From assembly GCF_012726235.1 (NCBI RefSeq), contig NZ_JAASAH010000010.1:62001-126000 (forward strand): a stretch of 64,000 nucleotides of DNA, written 5' to 3'. Both the position numbers and the translations under genes were made by a program. This stretch comes from Streptomyces sp. HNM0574. Its GTDB lineage: Bacteria > Actinomycetota > Actinomycetes > Streptomycetales > Streptomycetaceae. Below are positions 42,343-53,270 of the stretch, in pieces. Position 1 is the first letter of the stretch. Each line of letters begins with the position of its first letter. The notes beneath the pieces are model-generated. The model saw nothing but the letters and a program-made list of their open reading frames with translations. It ran no database searches and was not told the DNA's origin.

Positions 42343-43488
42343 TTGCAGATCACCTCGATGACCACGTACTTCGTCGCGCCGCGCTGGCTGTTCCTCAAGG
42401 TCGAGACCGACGAGGGCATCACCGGCTGGGGCGAGCCCGTCGTCGAGGGCCGGGCGCACACGGTCGCCGCCGCCGTCGACGAACTCGCCGACCACCTCGT
42501 CGGCCAGGACCCGCTGCGCATCGAGGACCACTGGCAGGTCATGACCAAGGGCGGCTTCTACCGCGGCGGCCCCGTCCTCTCCAGCGCCGTCTCCGGCATC
42601 GACCAGGCGCTGTGGGACATCAAGGGCAAACTGCACGGCGTCCCGGTGCACGACCTGCTGGGCGGCGCCGTACGGGACCGGATGCGGATGTACGCCTGGA
42701 TCGCCGGCGACGAGCCCAGCGAGGCCCGCGAACACGCCACCGCACGCCTCGAACAGGGCTACACCGCCGTCAAGATGAACGTCGGCGGACGGATGCGGCT
42801 GCTCGAATCGCGCCGCGAGGTCCAGGCCGTGGTCGACCGGGTCGCCGCCGTGCGCGAGGTCATCGGCCCGGAACGGGACGTCGCCGTCGACTTCCACGGC
42901 CGCGTCTCCCCGGCGCTCGCCCGCGAGCTCTGCCGCGAACTCGAGCCGCTGCACCCCCTGTTCGTCGAGGAGCCCGTCCTCCCGGAGCTCTCCCACCGCC
43001 TCGGTGACATCTGCTCGGGAACGACGGTCCCCATCGCCACCGGCGAACGGCTCTACTCCCGCTGGGATTTCCGGCCCGTCCTCGAATCCGGCATCGCCGT
43101 CGCGCAGCCCGACCTCTCGCACGCGGGCGGCATCTCCGAGACCCGCCGCATCGCCGCGGCCGCCGAGACGTACGGCGTCGGCCTCGCGCCGCACTGCCCG
43201 CTCGGCCCGATCGCGCTCGCCGCCTGTCTCCAGGTCGACCTGGCCAGCCCGAACGCCTTCATCCAGGAGACCAGCCTCGGCATCCACTACAACGTCGGCT
43301 CCGACCTGGAGGATTACCTCCTCGACGCCTCCGTCTTCGACTTCCGGGACGGCCACATGGCCCGGCTCACCGGCCCCGGCCTCGGCATCGAGATCGACGA
43401 GAAGGCCGTCGCGGCCGCCGCCGAGAAGGGCCACCGCTGGCGCTCCCCGGTCTGGCGCCACGAGGACGGTTCGCACGCGGAGTGGTGA
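42343..43488 (+). CDS. dgoD: D-galactonate dehydratase
   Basis: A 381-residue enolase-superfamily acid sugar dehydratase. The N-terminus (ITSMTTYFVAPRWLFLKVETDEG in part) and GWGEPVVEGRAHTV are typical of DgoD. Metal ligands and catalytic residues are in AVDFHGRVS, FVEEPVLPE, IATGERL and APHCPLGP. It converts D-galactonate to 2-keto-3-deoxygalactonate. The start is TTG with GAAGGAG nine bases upstream. It is the last gene of the kinase-IclR-aldolase-dehydratase operon. Confidence 0.92.
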   Translation: MQITSMTTYFVAPRWLFLKVETDEGITGWGEPVVEGRAHTVAAAVDELADHLVGQDPLRIEDHWQVMTKGGFYRGGPVLSSAVSGIDQALWDIKGKLHGVPVHDLLGGAVRDRMRMYAWIAGDEPSEAREHATARLEQGYTAVKMNVGGRMRLLESRREVQAVVDRVAAVREVIGPERDVAVDFHGRVSPALARELCRELEPLHPLFVEEPVLPELSHRLGDICSGTTVPIATGERLYSRWDFRPVLESGIAVAQPDLSHAGGISETRRIAAAAETYGVGLAPHCPLGPIALAACLQVDLASPNAFIQETSLGIHYNVGSDLEDYLLDASVFDFRDGHMARLTGPGLGIEIDEKAVAAAAEKGHRWRSPVWRHEDGSHAEW

Positions 43489-43490
43489 AC

Positions 43491-43510
43491 CGCGCCCCGG
43501 CCGGGGCGCG
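43491..43510. terminator. 20-base perfect palindrome between convergent genes
   Basis: CGCGCCCCGG is followed directly by its reverse complement CCGGGGCGCG, 2 bases after the dgoD stop and 23 bases before the P450 stop. As RNA it folds into a tight hairpin and can end transcription from both sides. Confidence 0.6.
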
Positions 43511-43533
43511 GGCAGCCACGCGCGGGACGCGCC

Positions 43534-44838
43534 CTAGCGGAGCGTCACCGGCATGGACTCCATGCCGTACACGATGGACAGCTTGCGGAAGGAGAGTTCG
43601 CTCTGCGGCACGGCCAGCCGGATGTCCGGGAAGCGCCGCAGCAACGACGGGTAGGCCGCGCGCAGTTCCATCCGGGCCAGCTCGGCGCCGACGCACCGGT
43701 GGATGCCGTGCCCGAACGCCATGTGCGGCAGCTTCCCGCGCTCCGGGTCGAACGCGTCGAGCGCCTTGCCCAGGCCCTCGTCCCGGTCGGCGCGCAGCAG
43801 CGAGCACAGCACGATGTCGCCGCTGGCTATCCGCCGCCCGCCGATCTCGACGTCCCGGCGCGCGAAACGGGGGAAGGCCATCTGCACCACGGACAGATGC
43901 CGCAGCAGCTCCTCCACCAGGGCGTCCACGTCCCCGGCGTCCCCGTCGCGCATCCGCTCGTGCGCCGTCCCGTTCTGCAGCAGCATCAGGGAGCCGAGCG
44001 CGAGCATGCTGGCGCTGGTCTCCAGGCCGCCGGTGAGCACGCCGTCGGCGAGGCCGAGGAGTTCGTGGTCGCTGACCTCGTCGCCGTGCGTCCGCACGAT
44101 CATGCCGAGCAGCCCGTCCCCGGGGTCGCGGCGCTGCTCGGCGACGATGCCCTCCAGGTAGGACAGCGAGTCCGAGACGGTGCCGAGCCCGGCCTCCACC
44201 CCGGCGAGCAGGTCGAAGCGGTCGGTGCTGAGCCGCTGGAACTCGTGCCGGTCCTCGGTCGGGACGCCGAGCAGCTCGCAGATGGTGAGCGAGGGTATCG
44301 GCCAGGCGAAGGCGGAGACGAGGTCGATGTGCGCGGTGGGATCGGCGTCGGCCGCCGCCTCCATCGCGTCGAGCTGCTCGTCGATGATCTCCTGGATGCG
44401 GGGCTGGAGCCTGCGCAGCCGCCGCACGGTGAACTCCGGGGTGAGGATGCGCCGCAGCCGGGTGTGCTCGGGCGGGTCGCTGAAGCCGAGGCCGCCGGGG
44501 TTGTGCTTGCGCAGCGCGGCGGGCGTGCCGGAGAAGGAGGTGAAGTCGTTGCTGAATGCGTCGACGGTGCCGAGGACTTGGCGTACCTCGTCGTAGCCGG
44601 TGACGATCCAGGCGTCGAGGCCGAGCGGGAGCGAGACCTTGCGCAGGCCGGGTCCCTCGCGGTCGTCCTCGCCGAGCGGTTCGGGGTCGAGGCCGTCACG
44701 CCGGAAGTGGGTGAGGAGCTCCTCGGGCAGCAGCGCGAGCGTCGAGGCGTCGATCCCGCCCTGGCCACCCTGCTTCATCCGGCGCGCGAGATAGGCGCCA
44801 CCGATCCATGACGTGAGACGGCTGCGGAGCGTACGCAT
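43534..44838 (-). CDS. cytochrome P450
   Basis: A 434-residue P450 with a basic N-terminal extension of about 50 residues. The I-helix is TGGLETSAS, which keeps the G-x-E-T core but has Leu in place of the usual His. The K-helix is EELLR, and the heme loop is FGHGIHRCVG with Cys about residue 382. There is no ferredoxin or reductase gene beside it, so it must borrow redox partners, perhaps those at 2.3-3.7 kb. ATG 44838 follows GGGAG. The role is unknown. Confidence 0.9.
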   Translation of the reverse strand: MRTLRSRLTSWIGGAYLARRMKQGGQGGIDASTLALLPEELLTHFRRDGLDPEPLGEDDREGPGLRKVSLPLGLDAWIVTGYDEVRQVLGTVDAFSNDFTSFSGTPAALRKHNPGGLGFSDPPEHTRLRRILTPEFTVRRLRRLQPRIQEIIDEQLDAMEAAADADPTAHIDLVSAFAWPIPSLTICELLGVPTEDRHEFQRLSTDRFDLLAGVEAGLGTVSDSLSYLEGIVAEQRRDPGDGLLGMIVRTHGDEVSDHELLGLADGVLTGGLETSASMLALGSLMLLQNGTAHERMRDGDAGDVDALVEELLRHLSVVQMAFPRFARRDVEIGGRRIASGDIVLCSLLRADRDEGLGKALDAFDPERGKLPHMAFGHGIHRCVGAELARMELRAAYPSLLRRFPDIRLAVPQSELSFRKLSIVYGMESMPVTLR

Positions 44839-45456
44839 CAACGGACTCCCCGCTTCCGCTCCGGCGCGGCGATGTTCTCGCACGGGGTACGGTCGGGCAC
44901 GGGCTGGACGATCAACTGCCGTCTCCTCGCTGGTGGTTTGGTCCCCCTGCCTACCACGGGCGGTGGGCGGAACACTTGTTTACCAGGAGAGGCCGGGGCT
45001 CCTCATCCACCCCTGGACGCCCCTCTCCCCTAGGGGACCCGCGCGGCCCCGCGCCAACGGCCCGGTCACGCGGGTACACGGGCCACGGCCCCGCCCCGCA
45101 CCCCGATCGACCGTGACGTGATCGTTGTTCTGCCGTTTCCCGCACGGCGCGAGGACGACAGGGCCCGTCCGCGCGGAATCGGCCGGATCGCGCCGGAAGT
45201 ACGGGTACGGCGGACCGGTGGCCGCCGGGGCCGAAAACGTGCGCCCGGGGGTACGCGCATGATCCCGTACGCCCCTCGCGCCCCGGCACAACTCGCCCTG
45301 GCGCCGGTACACTTGGGCGTCGCACGTACCGTGCGCCTGACCGGCAGCGGGGAATCGCGAGCAGCACGAAGGCGCGCGGACAGCCCGCGGGAAACGCCGC
45401 GGGAACGCCAGTGGCCACGTCCGTGGGCACGTCCGCGAGAAGGGGGAGATTCGTCC
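44839..45456. other. intergenic region between P450 and terD
   Basis: 618 bases between divergent genes. The perfect palindrome CCCCTAGGGG is at 45027-45036. A -10-like TACACT is at 45308-45313, which would give terD a leader of about 140 bases; its -35 is poor. The frames open here on both strands have no family similarity and shadow-like composition. No RNA gene was recognised. Confidence 0.4.
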
Positions 45457-45987
45457 GTGAGCGGATTCACCAAGGGGCTCGAAAAGGTCCAGGTCACCCT
45501 CAAGTGGGACCCCAGTCCCTCCGGTGAGCCGGACAACGACCTCGACATCGTCGCCGCCACCTACACCGCCGACGACCCGTACGGCAGCCCCGACTACCTT
45601 GTCCACTTCGACAACCGGGCGCCCGACGGCACCATCACCCTCGACCGGGACAGCCGCAACGGCCAGGGCTTCGGCGCCGACGAGGCCATGACCCTGGAGC
45701 TGTACCGCCTGGCCGACACCTACGCCCGCGTGGTCGTGGGCGTCGCCATACAGCAGGACGAGGGCCGACGGACGTTCGGCCAGGTGACGGGCAGCAGCGT
45801 GAAGGTGCTGGACGGCATCACCGAGCTGGCCGAGAACGACTTCGCCGGCGTGGGGGAGTCGACGGCGGCGGTCGTCGCCGAGTTCGTGCGGGGCGAGGGC
45901 GGCGTGTGGGAGTTCCAGCCCGCGCTCCGCGGATACGACGTCGCACCCGCCGAGTTCACCGAAACCATGGGCAGGGCCCGCGGCTGA
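45457..45987 (+). CDS. TerD family stress protein
   Basis: A 176-residue protein of the TerD/TerE/CABP family. The fold-defining KVQVTLKWDPSPSGEPDNDLDIVAATY contains a calcium-binding acidic loop (here named by DNDLD), and HFDNRAPDGTITLDRDSRNG is the second site. Members bind Ca2+ and belong to stress and tellurite resistance modules. No terA/terC/terZ genes flank it, so it is a solitary copy, which is common in Streptomyces. GTG 45457 has AAGGGGGAG upstream. Confidence 0.87.
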   Translation: MSGFTKGLEKVQVTLKWDPSPSGEPDNDLDIVAATYTADDPYGSPDYLVHFDNRAPDGTITLDRDSRNGQGFGADEAMTLELYRLADTYARVVVGVAIQQDEGRRTFGQVTGSSVKVLDGITELAENDFAGVGESTAAVVAEFVRGEGGVWEFQPALRGYDVAPAEFTETMGRARG

Positions 45988-46013
45988 CCCGCGCCCGCAC
46001 CTCTGACGCCTCT

Positions 46014-46040
46014 CCGGGGCCCGGTCTCACCGGGCCCCGG
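46014..46040 (+). terminator. terminator after terD
   Basis: An 11-base-pair perfect stem (46014-46024 with 46030-46040) closes a TCTCA loop and is followed by TTTCG, a short T-run. Confidence 0.8.
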
Positions 46041-46591
46041 TTTCGTGTGCCCGCCTCCCGCACCCGTGATCGCGAACAGGGCGCCCCCGGACGGCGGTTC
46101 CGGCTCACATGAGCGGCCGACGCCGGGAGCCCGGTGCGTATCAGCCACGGCACCCGGTGCCTCTGCCGAAATCGCGCACTCTGAGTGAGATCGCAAATCC
46201 TCAACGTCACGCAACTGTCCGCATGTTGGGATTCTCCGGATTCTGAGCGCGTGATTCTCGCCACCCTGATCAGAGGTGTGCTCAGATGAGCGCTCAAATG
46301 TGAACTCCGGGCAGCGAACGAGCAACGCGCAACTTTACCGAGCCTAGATTCACTTTCCGAAGGCACCGGGTGTCAGGTGTCCGAGTTCTTAGCGAACTCC
46401 CGGCACTGTTGCGGATCTTGGGTTCGCCTTCTGAATGCGGGCCGCATGGATGGCGGCGGGAGCCGTCACTTTCGATCACGTGGCGGACGGGTGGTTGCAG
46501 CCTCATGGCGTGCTGCTGCACCTCCCTGCGGCCCTTCGATCTGGGTATGTTCTCCGCCGTCAGGGCAGCCGTCCACGAGGAGCCGAGTCCC
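46041..46591. other. long AT-richer leader/intergenic region before ppdK
   Basis: About 550 bases with visibly lower GC than the genes on either side. GATTCT occurs three times in 29 bases (46230, 46239, 46253). GAGTTC-TTAGC-GAACTC at 46383-46399 can form a hairpin. The size, composition and repeats suggest a long structured 5' leader or a small RNA. No coding frame here looks real on either strand. Confidence 0.4.
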
Positions 46592-49321
<2,730 letters not shown>

Positions 49322-49421
49322 GTCCCCGGTCCGGCCGTCCTCCCCGGCCGGGCCGCACACCTCCGGGGCCGTGCCGCCGCACCCCTACCCTCACGGCGGC
49401 GGCGCTGTCCGGGATCCCGGA

Positions 49422-49457
49422 AAGGGGGCGGTGCCTGTGCGGAGGCGCCGCCCCCTT
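49422..49457 (+). terminator. terminator after ppdK
   Basis: AAGGGGGCGG (49422-49431) pairs with CCGCCCCCTT (49448-49457) around a 16-base loop, 100 bases after the ppdK stop. Confidence 0.65.
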
Positions 49458-49463
49458 CACACG

Positions 49464-49527
49464 CCCACGCCCCCGCGCGTACGGACGGCCCGCTCCGCCT
49501 ACCGGCGGGCCCGCGCGGGGGCGTGGG
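49464..49527. repeat. long inverted repeat between ppdK and the wall hydrolase
   Basis: A 16-base arm at 49464-49479 has its exact reverse complement at 49512-49527, with 32 bases between. It lies between the two terminator-like hairpins of the convergent genes. Confidence 0.6.
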
Positions 49528-49531
49528 AACG

Positions 49532-49573
49532 GCCGATGCCCGGCACCCCTTCGAGGGGGTGCCGGGCATCGGC
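49532..49573 (-). terminator. terminator after the Rpf-M23 gene
   Basis: An 18-base-pair perfect stem (49532-49549 with 49556-49573) closes a six-base loop, 17 bases downstream of the stop codon of the minus-strand gene. It is the strongest hairpin in the window. Confidence 0.85.
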
Positions 49574-49590
49574 GTGGGCGGGGGTCCTCG

Positions 49591-50763
49591 TCAGAGGGCG
49601 ACGCCGTTCTGCTTCAGGTACTGGACCGGGTCGATGTCCGAGCCGTAGTCGGGGCCGGTGCGGATCTCGAAGTGCAGGTGCGGGCCGGTGCTGTTGCCGG
49701 TGGAGCCGGACAGGCCGATGCGGTCGCCGGCGTCGACCTTCTGGCCCACCTGGACGGAGGACGAGGTCAGGTGGCCGTACTGGCTGAACTTGCCGTCGTC
49801 GTGCCGGATGACGACCTGGTTGCCGTACGCGCCGCCGTCGCCGGCGTTGACGACGGTGCCGGAGGTCACGGCCTTGACCGGGGTGCCGGAGGAGGCGGAG
49901 AAGTCGACACCGGTGTGGCTGCCGCTGGACCAGCTGCCGCCGGAGGCGCCGTACGGGGTGCTCGTGCCGGAGTCGACCGGGGCGACGAAGCCGGAGGCGT
50001 TGCTCTCCTGCCGCGGCGCGGCCTTCTTCGCGGGCTTCTCGGTCTTCGCGGTCTTCTCCGCGCCGCCCTGCGGCGCGACGCCGGACTCGGCCTTCGCGGA
50101 CAGCGAGAGCTTCTGGCCCGGGATGATGACGTCCGGGTTGCCGCCGACGGTGTCGCGGTTGGTCTCGTACAGCTTCTTCCAGCCGCCGTCGACGTGCTCC
50201 GCGTCGGCGATCTTGGCCAGGGTGTCCCCGCGCACGACCTTGTACGTGGTGGTGCCGCCCTGCTGCTTCGGCGCGGGCTTCTGCTCGGGCTCCGCCTTCT
50301 TCGGCGCCGGGGCCTGCTCCTGCTGGGCGCCGGAGTCCGCCTGGCCGTCGGGGTTGACGTCGGGCGAGCCGCTGTTCTGCGTCAGACCGGCCTTGGGGCC
50401 GCAGTTCGGCCACGCGGTCGGGCCCTGGCTGGCCAGGACCTTCTCGGCGACGGCGATCTGCTGGTCCTTCGTGGCCTGGTCGGCGCTCGGCGCGTACTGG
50501 GTGCCGCCGTGGCCGGCCCAGGTGCTCTGGGTGAACTGGAGGCCACCGGAGAATCCGTTGCCGGTGTTGATGGACCAGTCGCCGCCGGACTCGCACTGGG
50601 CGACCTTGTCCCAGGTGTCGACGGAGGCCGCCTGGGCGCTGCCCGCGCCCATCAGCGGCAGGGCGATGCCCGCGCCGCCGACGGTCAGGACGAGGGAGGC
50701 GCGCGAAATGCGGCGTGCGGTGCGGTTGTTGGCGTGACGGCGCTGCTGCCCGAGTCGGGACAT
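49591..50763 (-). CDS. secreted Rpf-LysM-M23 cell wall hydrolase
   Basis: A 390-residue exported peptidoglycan enzyme. Signal peptide to about residue 45 (SLVLTVGGAGIALPLMGAGSAQA, named as the hydrophobic core ending AQA). A resuscitation-promoting-factor transglycosylase domain has the catalytic Glu in VAQCESGGDW (Glu58) and QFTQSTWAGHGG. A Gln/Pro/Lys linker follows, then a LysM domain (YKVVRGDTLAKIA...IIPGQKL) and a C-terminal M23 endopeptidase domain with metal residues in HTGVDFSA and GPHLHFEI. It can therefore cut both glycan and peptide. ATG 50763 follows GGAGAGGAAG. It probably acts in germination or growth and is controlled by the upstream riboswitch. Confidence 0.92.
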   Translation of the reverse strand: MSRLGQQRRHANNRTARRISRASLVLTVGGAGIALPLMGAGSAQAASVDTWDKVAQCESGGDWSINTGNGFSGGLQFTQSTWAGHGGTQYAPSADQATKDQQIAVAEKVLASQGPTAWPNCGPKAGLTQNSGSPDVNPDGQADSGAQQEQAPAPKKAEPEQKPAPKQQGGTTTYKVVRGDTLAKIADAEHVDGGWKKLYETNRDTVGGNPDVIIPGQKLSLSAKAESGVAPQGGAEKTAKTEKPAKKAAPRQESNASGFVAPVDSGTSTPYGASGGSWSSGSHTGVDFSASSGTPVKAVTSGTVVNAGDGGAYGNQVVIRHDDGKFSQYGHLTSSSVQVGQKVDAGDRIGLSGSTGNSTGPHLHFEIRTGPDYGSDIDPVQYLKQNGVAL

Positions 50764-50780
50764 AAAGCTGTCTTCCTCTC

Positions 50781-50975
50781 CTACGCCTGCGAGGTGAGCT
50801 GTCGGATTCGGGCTGGAGATGCCCGGCCATTCCTGGCGGCGCGAATTGCGCCGCGTCCGGGATGGCTTCACCCCAAGCCGCTTCCTGCGTGTGACGCAGG
50901 GCACGGCACGTACCTGGTTCCCCCACTCCTGCCGTACGGGATTCGTGTTTTCCGCTGGCCGGGCGGCAGGACTCG
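50781..50975 (-). promoter_or_regulatory. ydaO-type (c-di-AMP) riboswitch
   Basis: The 5' leader of the wall hydrolase, read on the minus strand, contains the conserved ydaO elements: GTGGGGGAACCAGG, then TTGGGGTGAA, and near the end the near-invariant CCGAATCCGACAGCTCACC followed by TCGCAGGCG. A stem TCCTGCCG/CGGCAGGA (50964-50971 with 50927-50934) frames the 5' part. ydaO riboswitches bind cyclic di-AMP and usually turn off wall hydrolase genes in actinobacteria. The exact 5' edge is approximate. Confidence 0.9.
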
Positions 50976-51393
50976 GCGTCCCGGCAGTGGACCTCCGCGG
51001 GGCGCCGCGGTGGCGAGTGCACACTAATCAGAAGGAAATCCGGAGGACAAAGAAAAGGTGGGTATGACCGATTGGCAGAGATCACACCGGGACATGCGGG
51101 TAACGGAATGAATACTCAAACAAGGCCGCTGAACAGGCAATCTGATATGGCGTCATCCGGGCCGCTCATTTCTCTGTGACGCCGCTCACGGAATTCCTGT
51201 GTCGTGACTCACGCGATTCGGGAAGATCGAATTCCCGTTCATTGATCCACTGCGCTGATCCACTTTTCCCTAAGTGGTCGCCGTGAGCGCGAGTTGGAGC
51301 ATCGTCAGACACCCGTGCCCGTCGTGAGCCTGTCAACTGGTCGCCGTGCGGCGCCTGGTGAGGGCGTCAGCAATTCATGCGAAAACGGGCATG
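50976..51393. other. intergenic, promoter region of the Rpf gene and 3' side of the citB-like gene
   Basis: About 420 bases, AT-richer than average. TGATCCACT occurs twice in close succession near 51244-51264, and GGTCGCCGTG occurs twice (around 51276 and 51337). CGGGAA-GATCGAA-TTCCCG around 51219-51237 is a possible hairpin. The promoter for the riboswitch transcript must lie here, but no clear hexamers were assigned. No coding frame is convincing. Confidence 0.4.
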
Positions 51394-52128
51394 TCAGGCG
51401 TCCCCGGTCGCGGTCACCGGGTGGTAGCGGCGCTCCGGCCGGCCCGTGGTGCCGTACCGCAGGGTGACCCGGGCGCTGCCCCGGCTGACGAAGTACTCCA
51501 GGTAACGCCGGGCGCTCACCCGGGAGATGCCGCTGCGCTCCGCGCACTCGGAGGCCGAGAGCCCCTCGCCGTCCTCGCTGCGCTCCAGGGTGCCCCGCAC
51601 CAGCGCGGCCGTCTGCGGCGTGAGCCCTTTGGGGAGGGCCGCGCTCTCGGGGGCGGTGGTGGGCTGCGCGGCGGTCCCGGGTTCGCGGGTGCCGCCGAAG
51701 AGACGGTCGACGTCGTCCTGGTCCGGCGCCGTCAGGGAGTCCAGCTCGCGCCGCTCCTCCGCGTACCGTCGCAGCCGGTCCTGGAGCAGCTGCCCCTCGA
51801 AGGGCTTGATGATGTACTGCACCGCGCCGCCGCGCTGCGCGCCCCGCACCGTCTCGGTGTCCCGTGCGGCCGTGACGACGAGGACGTCGGGCCCGCCGCC
51901 CTCCGCCGTGGCGCCGCCGCGCAGTTCGCGCAGCACCTCGATGCCCGGAATGTCCGGCAGGTAGATGTCCAGCAGGACGAGGTCGGGCGCCAGCTCCCGT
52001 ACCGCGGCCAGCGCCTCGGTGCCGTTGTGCGCGACGCCCGCGACGGTGAAGCCGGGGACGCGTTCCACCAGCGTGCTGTGCAGACGGGCGACCATGAAGT
52101 CGTCGTCGACGACGAGAACACGGATCAC
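51394..52128 (-). CDS. CitB/DcuR-type response regulator
   Basis: A 244-residue two-component regulator. The receiver domain (residues 1-120) has the acidic pocket VVDDD, the phospho-acceptor Asp in LVLLDIYLPDIPG, Thr in VVTAARD and Lys in IIKPFEG. After a linker, the C-terminal helix-turn-helix (ASECAERSGISRVSARRYLEYF, about residues 180-230) is of the CitB/DpiA kind, which responds to di- and tricarboxylates. GTG 52128 starts the receiver strand IRVLVVDDD. No sensor kinase gene is adjacent, although one is usual for this family, so it is an orphan here. Confidence 0.88.
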   Translation of the reverse strand: MIRVLVVDDDFMVARLHSTLVERVPGFTVAGVAHNGTEALAAVRELAPDLVLLDIYLPDIPGIEVLRELRGGATAEGGGPDVLVVTAARDTETVRGAQRGGAVQYIIKPFEGQLLQDRLRRYAEERRELDSLTAPDQDDVDRLFGGTREPGTAAQPTTAPESAALPKGLTPQTAALVRGTLERSEDGEGLSASECAERSGISRVSARRYLEYFVSRGSARVTLRYGTTGRPERRYHPVTATGDA

Positions 52129-52289
52129 GTCTGCCTCTGCCTTCCTCTGGGTGTCCGGCGGTAACGGGGCGGGGGAACGGGTGAACCCACTATGACCCAC
52201 GTCTCCCGGGGGCCGGACCCCGGGGCGCCCCCGGGGTGTCAGCCGGGAGCCCGTGGCGGACACGGCCGCCCGGGGGCGCCGGGGGAGGG

Positions 52290-53207
52290 TCAGAGCTCCT
52301 TGAAGGTGATGCCGGTCAGATGCTCGGACGCGCCCCACAGCCGTTCGGCCGCCACGTCGTTCCGGGTCCACGGCGCGCGCCAGGACGGCCCGGGGCCGCC
52401 GCGGACGCCGAGGATGCGCGGCCCGGAGAAGGAGTCGCTGCGCGCCCCGGCCGCCGTCGCCGCGTACAGCACGGGGGCCGCGCCGAGTTCGGGGGAGGAG
52501 CCGACCAGCGCGTTGCCCAGCCGCATGAACCGCTCGCTGCCGCGGCGGCCCTCCAGGCGGGGCCCCTTGGTCTGGAGCTCGGTCGAGGAGTAGCCGGGGT
52601 GTGCCGCGGTGGCCCGCAGGTCGAGGCCCTTGGCGTCGGCGCGGCGGGCGAGTTCGCGGACGAAGAGCAGGTTGGCCGTCTTCGAGGCGCCGTACGCCTG
52701 CCAGCGGCCGTAGCTCCGTTCGCTGTTGAGGTCGTTCATGTCGATGTTCGACAGGGCGTGCGCCAGGCTCGACACCGTCACCACGCGCGCGCCCGGGGTG
52801 GCCAGCAGCCGCTCCAGCAGCAGACCGGTAAGGGCGAAATGCCCGAGATGGTTCACCCCGAACTGCATCTCGAAGCCGTCCACCGTCCGCGCGTACGGGA
52901 CGGCCATCAGGCCCGCGTTGTTGACCAGCAGGTCCAGTCGCTCGGACGGCAGCGCCTCGGCGAAGGCCCGGACCGAGGCCAGGTCCGCGAGGTCCAGCTG
53001 CCGGAACTCGGCCTGCGCCTCGGGCACTTCACGCAGCAGCCGCTCCCGCGCTTCGGTGCCGCGCCGCGTGCTGCGGCAGGCGAGCACCACCCGCGCGCCG
53101 CGCCGCGCCAGCTCCCGCGCCGTGACGTATCCGAGTCCACTGTTCGCCCCCGTCACCACGGCGGTACGCCCGCTCTGGTCGGGAATGTTCCGCGCCGTCC
53201 AGCCCAT
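52290..53207 (-). CDS. SDR family oxidoreductase (retinol dehydrogenase-like)
   Basis: A 305-residue short-chain dehydrogenase of the light-dependent protochlorophyllide reductase/retinol dehydrogenase-like group. NAD(P) motif VVTGANSGLGYVTA, NNAGLM, catalytic Ser in VVTVSSLAHAL, and YGASKTANLLF with Tyr and Lys. A C-terminal 40 residues extend beyond the core. ATG 53207 lies seven bases after a perfect -10 match (TACCCT), so it is probably leaderless. Substrate unknown; not obviously part of the pca operon. Confidence 0.87.
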   Translation of the reverse strand: MGWTARNIPDQSGRTAVVTGANSGLGYVTARELARRGARVVLACRSTRRGTEARERLLREVPEAQAEFRQLDLADLASVRAFAEALPSERLDLLVNNAGLMAVPYARTVDGFEMQFGVNHLGHFALTGLLLERLLATPGARVVTVSSLAHALSNIDMNDLNSERSYGRWQAYGASKTANLLFVRELARRADAKGLDLRATAAHPGYSSTELQTKGPRLEGRRGSERFMRLGNALVGSSPELGAAPVLYAATAAGARSDSFSGPRILGVRGGPGPSWRAPWTRNDVAAERLWGASEHLTGITFKEL

Positions 53208-53214
53208 GCGGCAC

Positions 53215-53220
53215 AGGGTA
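53215..53220 (-). promoter_or_regulatory. -10 box of a leaderless SDR promoter
   Basis: Read on the minus strand, TACCCT matches TAnnnT and lies seven bases before the ATG, with no ribosome site in between. Confidence 0.55.
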
Positions 53221-53270
53221 TGCGCGGCGGGGCGCGGGCGCGAGGGAGTGCGCGCCCGCCGCCGTGGCCC

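Noticed and set aside
44025..44050. Altered I-helix (GGLETS) of the second P450 as a sign of inactivity
   Set aside because: The key Glu-Thr pair is intact; only the neighbouring His is Leu, which occurs in active P450s.
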